From the NCBI GenBank assembly GCA_963815295.1, contig CAWFFZ010000008.1:1984001-2048000 (forward strand): 64,000 nucleotides of DNA, written 5' to 3'. The position numbers and the translations under genes were made by a program. Source of the stretch: JACDHG01 sp963815295 (GTDB taxonomy: Bacteria; Actinomycetota; Actinomycetes; Propionibacteriales; Nocardioidaceae). Below the pieces are notes generated by a model. That model had not been told where the DNA came from and did no database searches. It was given only the letters and a program-made list of their open reading frames with translations. Below, piece by piece: positions 51,866 through 61,612 of the stretch. Numbering within the stretch: the stretch's first letter is position 1; the number at the start of each line of letters is the position of its first letter.

Positions 51866-53653
51866 AGTACTTGACGAGACAGCCCCCGCAACTGGGGCAA
51901 CGGAGGCCGTCGGAGGCAGACCCGACTCACCGCCCCGGACACCCGACCGGACCCGCTCGTGGTTGGAGGGTGATGGCCCTTGGTACGCCGGGGGCGTGGT
52001 CCTCGGGGCAGTCCTGATCATTGCGACTGCGATCAGGCAGCCCTACAGCTACGACGAGCTGACTCAGATCACTCCGTACGACAGCGACACCATCGGCGGG
52101 ATCACCGGCGCCACCCGTCAGCCCCCGTTGGATCCGCTGCTGGGAGCGATGTTCCAGCGGCTGCTCGGCGTTGGCCAGTTCCAGCAGCGACTGGTGCCCG
52201 TGCTCGCGGGGATCGGCACGCTGGTCGTCGTTGCGCTGCTGCTCCACCGACTGCGTCTCCGACGCGCCGGCGCGTTCGGCGTTCTCGTGCTGGCCACCGC
52301 CCCGCTGATGGTTCGGTACAGCGCCTACACGCGGCCGTACGCACTGACGCTCTTCTTCATGGTGCTGTTCGTCTTTGCCGCCCACCAGTGGCTCGACCGG
52401 CGCCGGCTGCTCTGGCTGGCAGTCGCTCTCGGGGCCGCAGTGGCGCTCCCGTTCTCACGGGTGCCCGAACCCACCGCGTTCTTGGCGACGACGCCCATCA
52501 TCCTGGCCTGGCTTGCCTTTCGTCGGCGCTACTCCTGGCAGCAGACCTGGCCACGTCATCGCGATCAGCGCTAGGAGCACTCTTCTTCGTCGCCGTCCCG
52601 TTGTATAGAACGCTCGCGTCCGAGGCGGACGCTTTCTACGATGCCAGCCCGTCAGGGTTCGTCGACCGTTTCGGCGGCGGAGTTGAGGAGATCGTCACCT
52701 ACACCGGCCCGATGCTGTTGTCCTGGCTCACCTGGTGGCCGATCACGGTGCTCCTGATCATCACCGCGTTGGCGCTTCGCGAGCCGCGGCGCTGGCTGTT
52801 TGGGTCGCCGTTCTGGTTGCCACTTCTGGCGGCACCGATCGCCTTCCTGCTGGGATACCACTTCCTGAATCCGTGGTCATTCGATGCCATCCCCTACCGG
52901 GCTCGGTCGGCGTACTTCTTCTTGCCTGCTTACATTTTCATCATCGTGGCTCTGGCCTATGTCACGCTCCACGGCAAGGACATCTCGTCCCGACTGAAGG
53001 TGGCTCTGACGGTGCTTCTCGGCGCGGCGCTGCTCGGCCAGCTGCCCGCCACCGCCGACGTCGTGCTGCACAATGCAGCACCCGACTTCGACGACATCTC
53101 CAGCGTGCTCACCGAAGAACTGCCCGACGACGCGATCGTGTTGTACGACCGGCCGTCTCCTGTTCCCCAGTCTCGCCAACCCTTCCAAGGGGTTCCGAGG
53201 TACATGGGCGACACGCCGTACGTCGAAACCGCGGCCAGACTTGCGACGAACACAGAGCGTCGAGATGCGCTGCCCACCCAGGGCCCCGTCTACGTCCTCA
53301 TCAACGGCCAGTGCGCGTCACCAGGGAGGTGCGAACCGGACCGCTCCCCATGGGAGGAGGACATCCCCGGGTGGAAGCTCATTGCCAAGGTCGAACGATT
53401 CAGCCTGTACGAACCGACCGACGGACAGGACGGTCATGCCGGAGCAGTGGCTGCGCTGACCGCGTTGGCTGACACTCTGGGACCCGAGATGGGTTACTAC
53501 CTGAACTACTCGGCTGCTGAGGTTCTGCAACAGGACGGGCATACCGCGGCTGCTCACGCGGTCATCCGGAAGATGTATGCGCAGACGACTCCCGACCTGG
53601 CCCACGAGATACGCGACATGGCGGAGCAGGAGGAACTCGATCCCTTCGACTGA
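51831..53653 (+). pseudogene. GT-C-like membrane glycosyltransferase, frameshifted
   Basis: GTG 51831 is preceded by AAGGGGG inside xth. The N-terminus has a Glu/Pro-rich cytoplasmic tail and then TM helices; YSYDELTQ resembles the first-loop Asp-Glu of GT-C (ArnT/PMT-like) enzymes, and RQPPLDPLL the following loop. The frame runs to a stop at 52574, but the other frame continues from about 52547 (LATSSRSALGALFFV) through many more TM helices to 53653. One missing C in a CCC run at 52546-52547 would join them (about 607 residues). Real lesion or homopolymer sequencing error not distinguishable. Substrate unknown, possibly lipid-linked sugar. Confidence 0.75.
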
Positions 53654-53790
53654 CGACGACTGGCTCCCGCTTGCCTGGTGTCCGCCCGCTGCTGTTCCTA
53701 TGCCGGGTTCTTTTCGTGGCCTATCGTCGGTGACATCGCACGACCCGTCGCACCCGCACGCATCCTGCAGTCCAGAACCACGATTCGCAC

Positions 53791-56076
53791 ATGATGAAGC
53801 GAGACGACATGCCTCAACACCGCTCAACAACCCGCACCCGCACGGTGCCGAGCGGTTCCTGGACGCAGCGGTTGGCCCGGTTCTCCGCACTGCATCCGTG
53901 GCGAGTCCTGACACTGTGGGGTCTGGTGCTTGTGGCCTCGGTCATGACCATCGCCACCTTCCTCGGGTCAGCGCTGACGACGGACGCCAGCATCACGACC
54001 CAACCGGACTCAGTTCGAGCTGACGAGCTTCTCTTCACCAACTTCCCTGCCGGCAACGCCATCGACGAGGCCGTCATCATCCGGTCCGCCGACCTGACGA
54101 CGGACGACACGGCGTTCCGCGACTTCGTCGAGGGTGTCCACTCCTCACTCCTCGGCACTGGCGCAACTCAGGCGCTCAGTGACCCGTACGCACCAGATGG
54201 CGCGAGAGCAATCTCCGAGGACCAGCACGCAGTAGCGATCACCATGATGATGGGTGACGATCCCGAAGACGGGATCGTTGACGTGCTCGACGCGGTGAGC
54301 GCAGCAGACGCAGACCCTGGCTTCGAAGTCGCGATCACTGGTGACTTCACGCTCGACCACGACTTCAACGAACTCGCCGCCCACGACCTGGAGAAGGGTG
54401 AGCTGCAGTTCGGGCTCCCGGCCGCGATGGTCGTGCTGCTGCTCGTCTTCGGAGCCCTGGTTGCCGCACTGGTCCCGATGGGCATCGCGATCGTCTCGAT
54501 TGTTGTCGCGGTTGCTGCCTCCGCACTTGTCGGACAGGTCGTCGACTTGTCCTTCTTCATCGTCAACATGATCACCGCGATGGGCCTCGCACTGGGGATC
54601 GACTACAGCCTGTTCGTGCTGTCGCGATACCGCGAGGAGCGGCAGCGTGGACTTGCGAAAGTCGACGCCATCGTGGCTACCGGTGGCACCGCCAGCAAAG
54701 CCGTCATGTTCAGCGGAAGCTCGTTCGTGGTCGCCTTGTTCGGGCTGCTCCTCGTGCCGGACACCATCCTGCGCAGCCTGGCGTTCGGCGCGATCATCGT
54801 CGGCCTGATCACCATGGTGGCCGCACTGACCTTGCTCCCGTCGATCCTGGCATTACTCGGAGACCGAGTCGACGCACTGCGACTGCCGTTCTTCGGCCGT
54901 GAGCACGACGCCGAGAGCCGCTTCTGGACAGGGACCGTCACATCTGTCGTACGTCGTCCGGGTGCTGCCCTTGCCGCAGGCGTGCTCGTCCTGCTCGCCG
55001 CAGCATTGCCAGTGCTGGACCTGACCACGGGGACGGCCGGGGTCAGCTCCCTGCCGGATTCGACGTATGCCAAGGCCGGCTTCCTGGCCGTTGAGCGCAG
55101 CTTTCCGCGCACCGCCGCCTCTGATCCCGCCCAGGTTGTCGTTGCGGGTGACGTCGCCTCGGCCGACGTGACAGCGGCAATGGACGCGCTCGAGGCATCG
55201 GTCGCTGATGACGCCGACTTCGGCGCTCCCGAGCGTCAGCTCGCACCCAACGGGGAGGTGGCGCTGATCAGCATCCCGCTGGTGGGCGACCCTGACAACG
55301 AGCAGGCGCGGCGGGGGCTCGAACGGCTCCGCTCGGACCTCATCCCCGCAGCGTTTGAGGGAACGCCTGCTGAGGTGCTGGTGGGCGGTACGACGGCAGA
55401 GAACATGGACTACTCGGCCCTGATCAACTACTGGCTACCGATCGTGCTGGCGTTCGTCCTCGGACTGAGCCTCATCCTCCTGACGGTCGTGTTCCGGTCA
55501 ATCGTGGTGTCGGCGACTGCCGTCGTGCTCAACCTGCTCTCGGTCGGTGCGGCGTACGGGCTGTTGGTCCTGGTCTTCCAGAAGGGCTATGGCGCTGACT
55601 TATTGGGCTTCCAGCAGGTGGAGCGCGTCGAGGCGTGGGTGCCGGTGTTCCTGTTCTCGGTGCTGTTCGCGCTGTCGATGGACTACCACGTCTTCCTGCT
55701 CACAAGGATCCGCGAGCGCTACACACTCAGCGGTGACACGGTCGATGCCGTTGTCCACGGGATCGCGGCGACGGGGCGCATCATCACCGGTGCGGCGCTG
55801 ATCATCGTCGTCGTCTTTGCCGGCTTCGCCGCGGGTGATTTGGTGATGTTTCAGCAGATGGGGTTCGGCGTCGGCGTCGCCCTGCTCCTCGACGCCACGC
55901 TGATCCGGATGATCGTCGTGCCGGCGGCCATGACGTTGCTCGGGCGATGGAACTGGTACCTGCCGTCGTGGCTCGAATGGCTCCCCGAGCTGCATGTCGA
56001 GGGCGATCCAGCGCCGCTCATCCCCAGCCAGCGCCCGCCCCTGTCGATCGAGCACGGCGCGCACGCCAAACGCTAG
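53791..56076 (+). CDS. MMPL/RND family transporter
   Basis: 761 residues with the RND-type layout repeated twice: TM1, a periplasmic loop (about 65-195), five TM helices (about 205-370) including the ALGIDYSLFVLSR motif, then TM7, a second loop (about 415-545), and five more TM with SVLFALSMDYHVFLLTRIRERY. These GIDYS and SMDYH motifs are the proton-relay Asp of MMPL transporters, which export lipids or small molecules. The start (ATG ATG at 53791) has no good ribosome site, so an internal start is possible. Immediately before the ABC transporter genes. Confidence 0.9.
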   Translation: MMKRDDMPQHRSTTRTRTVPSGSWTQRLARFSALHPWRVLTLWGLVLVASVMTIATFLGSALTTDASITTQPDSVRADELLFTNFPAGNAIDEAVIIRSADLTTDDTAFRDFVEGVHSSLLGTGATQALSDPYAPDGARAISEDQHAVAITMMMGDDPEDGIVDVLDAVSAADADPGFEVAITGDFTLDHDFNELAAHDLEKGELQFGLPAAMVVLLLVFGALVAALVPMGIAIVSIVVAVAASALVGQVVDLSFFIVNMITAMGLALGIDYSLFVLSRYREERQRGLAKVDAIVATGGTASKAVMFSGSSFVVALFGLLLVPDTILRSLAFGAIIVGLITMVAALTLLPSILALLGDRVDALRLPFFGREHDAESRFWTGTVTSVVRRPGAALAAGVLVLLAAALPVLDLTTGTAGVSSLPDSTYAKAGFLAVERSFPRTAASDPAQVVVAGDVASADVTAAMDALEASVADDADFGAPERQLAPNGEVALISIPLVGDPDNEQARRGLERLRSDLIPAAFEGTPAEVLVGGTTAENMDYSALINYWLPIVLAFVLGLSLILLTVVFRSIVVSATAVVLNLLSVGAAYGLLVLVFQKGYGADLLGFQQVERVEAWVPVFLFSVLFALSMDYHVFLLTRIRERYTLSGDTVDAVVHGIAATGRIITGAALIIVVVFAGFAAGDLVMFQQMGFGVGVALLLDATLIRMIVVPAAMTLLGRWNWYLPSWLEWLPELHVEGDPAPLIPSQRPPLSIEHGAHAKR

Positions 56077-56160
56077 GCGGGCGACGCGACACGCGTTAAC
56101 CCTTCCCATTTCGGCCGCGCTGCTGGCAGGCTGGGCGCACTTGGATCCCGAGGGGGGACA

Positions 56161-56901
56161 ATGCCGACTGAAGACGGCGCGGTCGTCGTGGCAAGCGACA
56201 TCTCGCGCGTGTATGGCGAGGGTGATACCGCGGTACACGCGCTGCGGGGCGTCTCGCTGGAGATCGCGCGCGGCCAGCTGACGGCGGTGATGGGACCGTC
56301 CGGCTCGGGCAAGTCGACGCTCATGCACATCCTGGCCGGCCTCGACAGGCCGACGACCGGCGAAGTTTCGATCGGGGGGACGACGATCACGAAGCTCGGC
56401 GACACCGCGCTAACGAAGCTGAGGCGGACCCACATCGGGTTCGTCTTCCAGTTCTTCAACCTGCTGCCGATGCTGACCGCGAAAGAGAACATCACCCTGC
56501 CGCTGACGATCGCCGGAGTGAAGCTCGACACGGAGTGGTTTAAGACGTTGATCGACAAGGTCGGCCTTACCGACCGACTGACGCACCGTCCTGCCGAGCT
56601 CTCGGGCGGCCAGCAGCAGCGCGTCGCCATCGCCCGCGCCCTCGTCTCGCGGCCGACCGTTGTCTTCGCCGACGAGCCGACCGGGAACCTCGACTCTGCG
56701 ACCAGCCTCGAGATCCTCGACCTCATGCGCGAGTCGGTCGACGAGCTCGGCCAGACCACTGTGATGGTCACCCACGACGCCCGCGCCGCGGCCATCGCCG
56801 ACCGGATCCTGTTCCTGGACGACGGTCTGATCGTGCGCGACATGCCTCGCTCCGAGCCGCATGACGTGATCGAGGCGATGGAGGAGCTCGCAGCCCGATG
56901 A
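56161..56901 (+). CDS. ABC transporter ATP-binding protein (MacB/LolD type)
   Basis: 246 residues from ATG 56161 with GAGGGGGG upstream. Walker A GPSGSGKST, Q-loop FVFQFFNLLP, signature LSGGQQQR, Walker B VVFADEPTGNLDS. The pattern matches ATPases that work with FtsX-type permeases in envelope stress or peptide export. It overlaps the next gene by ATGA, so the pair is one exporter; 84 bases after the MMPL stop. Confidence 0.94.
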   Translation: MPTEDGAVVVASDISRVYGEGDTAVHALRGVSLEIARGQLTAVMGPSGSGKSTLMHILAGLDRPTTGEVSIGGTTITKLGDTALTKLRRTHIGFVFQFFNLLPMLTAKENITLPLTIAGVKLDTEWFKTLIDKVGLTDRLTHRPAELSGGQQQRVAIARALVSRPTVVFADEPTGNLDSATSLEILDLMRESVDELGQTTVMVTHDARAAAIADRILFLDDGLIVRDMPRSEPHDVIEAMEELAAR

Positions 56902-59468
56902 TCCGCTTCGCGCTCAAGAGCTTGGCGGGGCGCAAGCTGCGCACGTCGCTCACCGCACTCGCGATCGTGCTTGGCGTCGCCATGATGAGCGGCGCTTACG
57001 TGCTCACCGACACGATCGACAAGGCGTTCACCGCGATTTTCGTCGACTCGTACGCCGGCACGGACGCGGTGGTGACCGGGAAGGATGCTGGCATCAGCTT
57101 CGAGGGCGAGTCAGCCCTGACTCCGCCGATCCCGGAAGAGACGCTGGAGCGCGTTCGGGCGGTCGACGGTGTCGGGATCGCCGCTGGCTCGGTTCAGGAC
57201 ATCCAGACGAAGATGCTGCTGCCCGACGGTGAGGCGATCGACACTGGCGGCGCACCGTCGTTTGCGATCGGCATCGAGACCGAGCCCGAGTACGCCCGCT
57301 TCAACCCGCTCAACCTCGTCGAGGGACGTTGGCCAAGCGGCGGTGACGAGGTCGCCATCGACGAGGGCGTCGCCGATGACGAGGATCTCCAGCTCGGTGA
57401 TCACGTCGGAGTCGCCGCTCTTGGGCCAGCACAGGAGTACGAGATCGTCGGCATCGCCAAGTACGGCGACCTGAGCTCGATTGGAGGGGCCACGTTTGCG
57501 ATCTTCGACATACCGACAGCGCAAAACCTCTTGGACAAGCAAGGGCAGCTCGACGCGGTGCAGGTCGCCGTTGAGGCGGGAACCACGCCCGACCAGGTCA
57601 CACAGCGAATCCAGGCAGAGCTCGGCAGCGACGTCACCGTGCGAACCGGCGTCGAAGAGGCGGACGAGGCGTCGAGCGAGCTCGCCACCTTCACGACGAT
57701 CATCAGGTACTTCCTGCTGTCGTTCGCGGGGATCGCGCTGTTTGTCGGGGCGTTCGTCATCTTCAACACCCTTACGATCACCGTCGCCCAACGGATGCGG
57801 GAGTTCGCGACCCTGCGCACGCTCGGAGCGTCGCGACGGCAGGTGCTGGGGTCCGTAATCCTCGAAGCACTCGTGATCGGCCTCGGCGCCTCCATCATCG
57901 GTCTGTTCGGCGGCCTCGGGCTCGCGGTCGGGCTGAACAAGCTCTTCCAGTCGCTGAACCTCGACCTGCCGCAGACCCAGACAGTGTTCGCGACGCGCAC
58001 GATCGTGGTCTCGCTCCTCGTAGGCACGCTCGTAACGCTGGTCGCCGGTCTCTTCCCGGCGATACGCGCGACCAGGGTGCCTCCGATCGCCGCGATCCGA
58101 GAGGGCGCGACGATGCCCCGAGGACGCTTCGCGCGCTTCACGCCGTACATCGCGGTGGTGATCGTGGCCCTTGCGGTCTTCGCGCTCGGCTACGGAACGC
58201 TCAGCGCAGACATCGGCATCGGTGACCGATTCAGCTTGCTCGGCGCCGGCGTTCTCGCGCTGTTCATCGGGGTCGCAATGCTCTCGTCGCGGCTCGTGCG
58301 TCCGATCGTACGACTCGTGGGTATCCCGGCTCGCCACATCGGCGGCGCTGCCGGCACGCTCGCCGAGGGGAATGCGCAGCGCAATCCGGGCCGCACGGCC
58401 GCGACTGCGGCGGCGTTGATGATCGGAATCGCCCTGGTGACGTTCGTTTCCGTCCTGGCGCAGGGCTTGCGCGTCTCCAACAGCGACGCGATCGAGAGGC
58501 AGATTCAGAGCGACCTGCTCGTCACCTCGCAGGACGGCTACTCCGAGTTCCCGGCCGCGGTGGGCGAGTCCGTCGAGGGAGTCGAGGGCGTCGAGACGGT
58601 GAGCAACGTCCGCCAGGATGTTGCCAAAATTGACGGGGACGGCGCCGGCCTGACCGGCCTCGACGAGCAGATCAACCAGGTCTACGACTTCCGCTGGGAG
58701 GAGGGGTCGGACGACGTGCTCACGCAACTGGGAGACGACGGGGCCCTGCTACCGAACAATGTCGCCGAGGACCACGACCTTGCCATCGGTGACTCTTTCG
58801 TAGTGCTCACCCCGGACAACAAGCGGAACGACTTCGTTGTCCGCGGCATCTACGAAGGCAGCCCGTTCTATCCGCTTCTCGGCACGGCGAGTATCTCGCA
58901 GCAGGCGTTCGACGACCTCTACGATCGGCCGCGCAACCGCTTCACGCTGCTGAACACTGTGGGCGACGAGCAGGCGGTGAGAGCGAACGTCGAGAACGCG
59001 CTCGAGGGCTTCCCCGACACCCGCATCCTGACGCGTCCCGAGTGGATCGACAAGGAGGATCAGGAGATCCAGCAGTTCCTACTGCTGCTCTACATCTTGC
59101 TCGCGCTGTCGGTGATCATCAGCCTCTTCGGCATGGTCAACACGCTTGCGTTGTCGGTCTTTGAACGCACCCGGGAGCTGGGAATGCTGCGAGCGGTGGG
59201 GATGACGCGGCGTCAGGCGCGCCGGATGATCCGCCACGAGAGCGTCATCACGGCACTGATCGGGGCCGCGCTCGGGCTCCCCCTCGGAATCTTCCTGGCC
59301 GTACTTGTAACCCGCGCGCTTGCCCAGTTCGACCTCCGTTTCGCCCTACCGGTCACTCAGCTTGTCGTGCTCGTCATCGTCGCCTTCTTTGCTGGGCTCC
59401 TGGCGGCGATCACGCCGGCACGACGGGCGGCGAAACTCGACCCACTTCGAGCGCTGCAGTACGAGTGA
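56898..59468 (+). CDS. ABC transporter FtsX/MacB-type permease
   Basis: 856 residues. An N-terminal TM helix (about 15-40), a MacB-like periplasmic domain (about 45-255), an FtsX domain of three helices (about 270-400), a second single helix plus periplasmic region (about 490-720), and a final FtsX domain (about 735-850) with NTLALSVFERTRELGMLRAVG. The two-FtsX-domain architecture is typical of actinobacterial MacB-like permeases. Coupled to its ATPase by ATGA. Cargo unknown: drugs, peptides or lipids. Confidence 0.93.
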   Translation: MIRFALKSLAGRKLRTSLTALAIVLGVAMMSGAYVLTDTIDKAFTAIFVDSYAGTDAVVTGKDAGISFEGESALTPPIPEETLERVRAVDGVGIAAGSVQDIQTKMLLPDGEAIDTGGAPSFAIGIETEPEYARFNPLNLVEGRWPSGGDEVAIDEGVADDEDLQLGDHVGVAALGPAQEYEIVGIAKYGDLSSIGGATFAIFDIPTAQNLLDKQGQLDAVQVAVEAGTTPDQVTQRIQAELGSDVTVRTGVEEADEASSELATFTTIIRYFLLSFAGIALFVGAFVIFNTLTITVAQRMREFATLRTLGASRRQVLGSVILEALVIGLGASIIGLFGGLGLAVGLNKLFQSLNLDLPQTQTVFATRTIVVSLLVGTLVTLVAGLFPAIRATRVPPIAAIREGATMPRGRFARFTPYIAVVIVALAVFALGYGTLSADIGIGDRFSLLGAGVLALFIGVAMLSSRLVRPIVRLVGIPARHIGGAAGTLAEGNAQRNPGRTAATAAALMIGIALVTFVSVLAQGLRVSNSDAIERQIQSDLLVTSQDGYSEFPAAVGESVEGVEGVETVSNVRQDVAKIDGDGAGLTGLDEQINQVYDFRWEEGSDDVLTQLGDDGALLPNNVAEDHDLAIGDSFVVLTPDNKRNDFVVRGIYEGSPFYPLLGTASISQQAFDDLYDRPRNRFTLLNTVGDEQAVRANVENALEGFPDTRILTRPEWIDKEDQEIQQFLLLLYILLALSVIISLFGMVNTLALSVFERTRELGMLRAVGMTRRQARRMIRHESVITALIGAALGLPLGIFLAVLVTRALAQFDLRFALPVTQLVVLVIVAFFAGLLAAITPARRAAKLDPLRALQYE

Positions 59469-59495
59469 CGCGATCCGTCCGGAGGTGGTTGCCGA

Positions 59496-60848
59496 TCAAC
59501 CGGCCGCCGTCGAGCCGAGGAGCGCGAGGAACCGGGCGACGCCAACCGCCGTGCGCTCGAGCTCCCCGGGATCGACGCTCTCGTCGGGGGCGTGAATGTG
59601 GCACGCGGGCTCCTCGACGCCGATCAGCAGTATCTCGGCGTCCGGCTGCGCCGCCTGCAGGGCGTTGCATAGCGGGATTGCACCGCCCTGCCCGGCCGTG
59701 GTCAGGGGGCGTCCGAAGGCCTCGCCCATCGCCTCGGCGAGGGCGGCGAACCCAGGCCCGTCCGTGCGCGAGGCGAACGGCTCGCCGAGACTACGCGGCT
59801 CGACGGTGACCTTGGCGCCCCAAGGAGCCACGGCGTACAGGTGCTCGATCAGCAGCGCCTGGGCGGCAGCCGCATCCTCACCAGGCGGGACCCTCAGGTT
59901 GACCAGCGCCCGCGCCGTCGGCTGGATCGCCGCCGTCGCCCCGGCGACAGCCGGTGCATCGATCGCGAGCACGTTGGCTACCGGTCGCGCCCACAGCGCG
60001 TCGGCGACCGAACCGGAGCCCAGCGTCGACACGCCTTCGAGCACCCCGGCATCGGCTCGGAACCGGTCGGCCGGATAGCCGGCTCCGGTCCAGGTGCTAG
60101 TCGCCTCGAGGCCGCGGATCGTGGTCATTCCGTCGCCGTCGCGCAAGGTGGCCAGCATTGCGATCAGTGCAGCCAGCGCGTCGGGTGCGGCGCCGCCGTA
60201 CATTCCGGAATGGACCGGCCCGGCGAGCGTCTCGACCGTGACCACCACACTGCCCGTGCCACGTAGGCTCGTCGTCACGGTGGGCGTGCCGAGCTCGACG
60301 TTACCGGCGTCGGCGACCAGCATGACGTCGGCAGCGAACAGCTCCGGATCGGCGCGCACCAGCTTCTCCAGGCCTCCGGTTGACATCTCCTCCGACCCCT
60401 CGCACACAACCCTGATTCCGACCGGCCATGGCCGTGGCAGCGCGCGTAGCGCGGTCAGCAGCATCACCAGGTTGCCCTTGCAGTCCGCGGCCCCACGGGC
60501 GTACCAGCGCCCGTCACGTTCAGTCAGCTCCCAGGGCGAGGACGCCCACTCCTCAAGGTCGCCAGCCGGCTGGACGTCGTAGTGGGAGTAGAGCAGGACC
60601 GTCGGCGCATCGTCGGCTGGCGGCGAAAAGCCCACCACCGCTACGCTGCCGTCGGGTGTCACTATCTGGCGGACGTCGCCAACCCCCGCCTCGGTGAGCA
60701 GTCTGGCCACCTCGCCGGCTGCTCGCTCGCACTCCTCGGCAGGCTCGATCGAAGGATCGGCTACCGACCGCATTGCCACCAGCCGCGCCAGATCCTCGCG
60801 AGCACGCGGCATCAGCGCACGTACGGCGCCGGCGATGTCGCTCGTCAC
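59496..60848 (-). CDS. M20 family metallo-dipeptidase
   Basis: 450 residues from GTG 60848 (GGGGAAG upstream); GTG codons at 60866 and 60872 are alternatives, and the latter overlaps the preceding gene stop as GTGA. M20 zinc ligands and catalytic residues: H89 and D91 (SHYDVQP), D122 (GAADCKGN), E153-E154 (EGSEEMS), a later D (VADAGN), and the terminal H (ACHIHAPDES). It has the lid (dimerisation) domain at about 185-300. It removes residues from short peptides or amides. Last gene of the minus-strand ATP-grasp operon. Confidence 0.92.
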   Translation of the reverse strand: MTSDIAGAVRALMPRAREDLARLVAMRSVADPSIEPAEECERAAGEVARLLTEAGVGDVRQIVTPDGSVAVVGFSPPADDAPTVLLYSHYDVQPAGDLEEWASSPWELTERDGRWYARGAADCKGNLVMLLTALRALPRPWPVGIRVVCEGSEEMSTGGLEKLVRADPELFAADVMLVADAGNVELGTPTVTTSLRGTGSVVVTVETLAGPVHSGMYGGAAPDALAALIAMLATLRDGDGMTTIRGLEATSTWTGAGYPADRFRADAGVLEGVSTLGSGSVADALWARPVANVLAIDAPAVAGATAAIQPTARALVNLRVPPGEDAAAAQALLIEHLYAVAPWGAKVTVEPRSLGEPFASRTDGPGFAALAEAMGEAFGRPLTTAGQGGAIPLCNALQAAQPDAEILLIGVEEPACHIHAPDESVDPGELERTAVGVARFLALLGSTAAG

Positions 60849-60868
60849 GGGATCACGCTTCCCCACCC

Positions 60869-61594
60869 TCACAACGCTTGCTCGACGTACGTCGGCAGCA
60901 TCTCCCACCACGTCGGCCAGTCGTGGTCGTACGCCTGACCCCAGTCGTCGACCCGATTGGGGACACCCTTGTCTCCCAGCACCTTGGCGGCTCGCCACGA
61001 CTCCCCGATGTCCTCCCACCGCCCCGAGCCCGAGGGCAGGAATACGAAGCGGTGTCTGAGCACGTCAAGCTCGGGCCCTTCCATGCCAGGCAAGAAATGC
61101 AGCGGCGAGGAGAAGAACAAGTCGTCCGTGAACCCGCCGATGAACCGCTCGAGGTCGTAGCTGCCGCTCATGCAGACCGCAGCGCGGAACAGCTGCGGAA
61201 AGCGGCAGATCAGTGCGAGCGCGTTGAAGGCGCCAATCGAGGCCCCCGCGACGATGACGGCCTGTGGACCAGCCGAGTCAGCGTTGATGGCGGGCACGAC
61301 CTCGTGCGCGACGGCCTGCTGGAACTGGTTGAACAACCAGCACCGGTAGTCCACCGACCCCTCGTCTGCCGCCATCGCCCCCCCGGCCACGCTGTCGCAC
61401 GAATACACCTTGATCCGGCCGGCGTCCACTAGCGGTGCGAGATGCCCGACGAGGTGATGCCGCTCGATCTCCTCGGCGTCACCGCCGGCGGTCGGGAAGG
61501 CCAGCACGGGGACGCCGTAGTGGCCCCACCGCGCGACGCTGATCTCCTGCTTCATTCGGTCCGAGTACCAGCGATCGGTTTTCTTGTCGCTCAT
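60869..61594 (-). CDS. Esterase, COG4947-type alpha/beta hydrolase
   Basis: 241 residues. Nucleophile elbow GASIGA with Ser119; the C-terminal DHDWPTWWEMLP region carries the His. No signal peptide. Strand pattern fits the alpha/beta hydrolase fold related to esterase D. It begins 18 bases after the previous gene stop, with an AGGAG site, and its stop overlaps the M20 start region, so co-expression with M20 is certain to be tight. Substrate unknown. Confidence 0.88.
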   Translation of the reverse strand: MSDKKTDRWYSDRMKQEISVARWGHYGVPVLAFPTAGGDAEEIERHHLVGHLAPLVDAGRIKVYSCDSVAGGAMAADEGSVDYRCWLFNQFQQAVAHEVVPAINADSAGPQAVIVAGASIGAFNALALICRFPQLFRAAVCMSGSYDLERFIGGFTDDLFFSSPLHFLPGMEGPELDVLRHRFVFLPSGSGRWEDIGESWRAAKVLGDKGVPNRVDDWGQAYDHDWPTWWEMLPTYVEQAL

Positions 61595-61612
61595 CGGCGT
61601 CTTCGCTCCTGA

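Noticed and set aside
57111..58727. 538-residue minus-strand ORF opposite the ABC permease
   Set aside because: Rich in Arg, Asp, Glu and His as expected from the antisense of a hydrophobic gene; the permease frame has clear FtsX domains.
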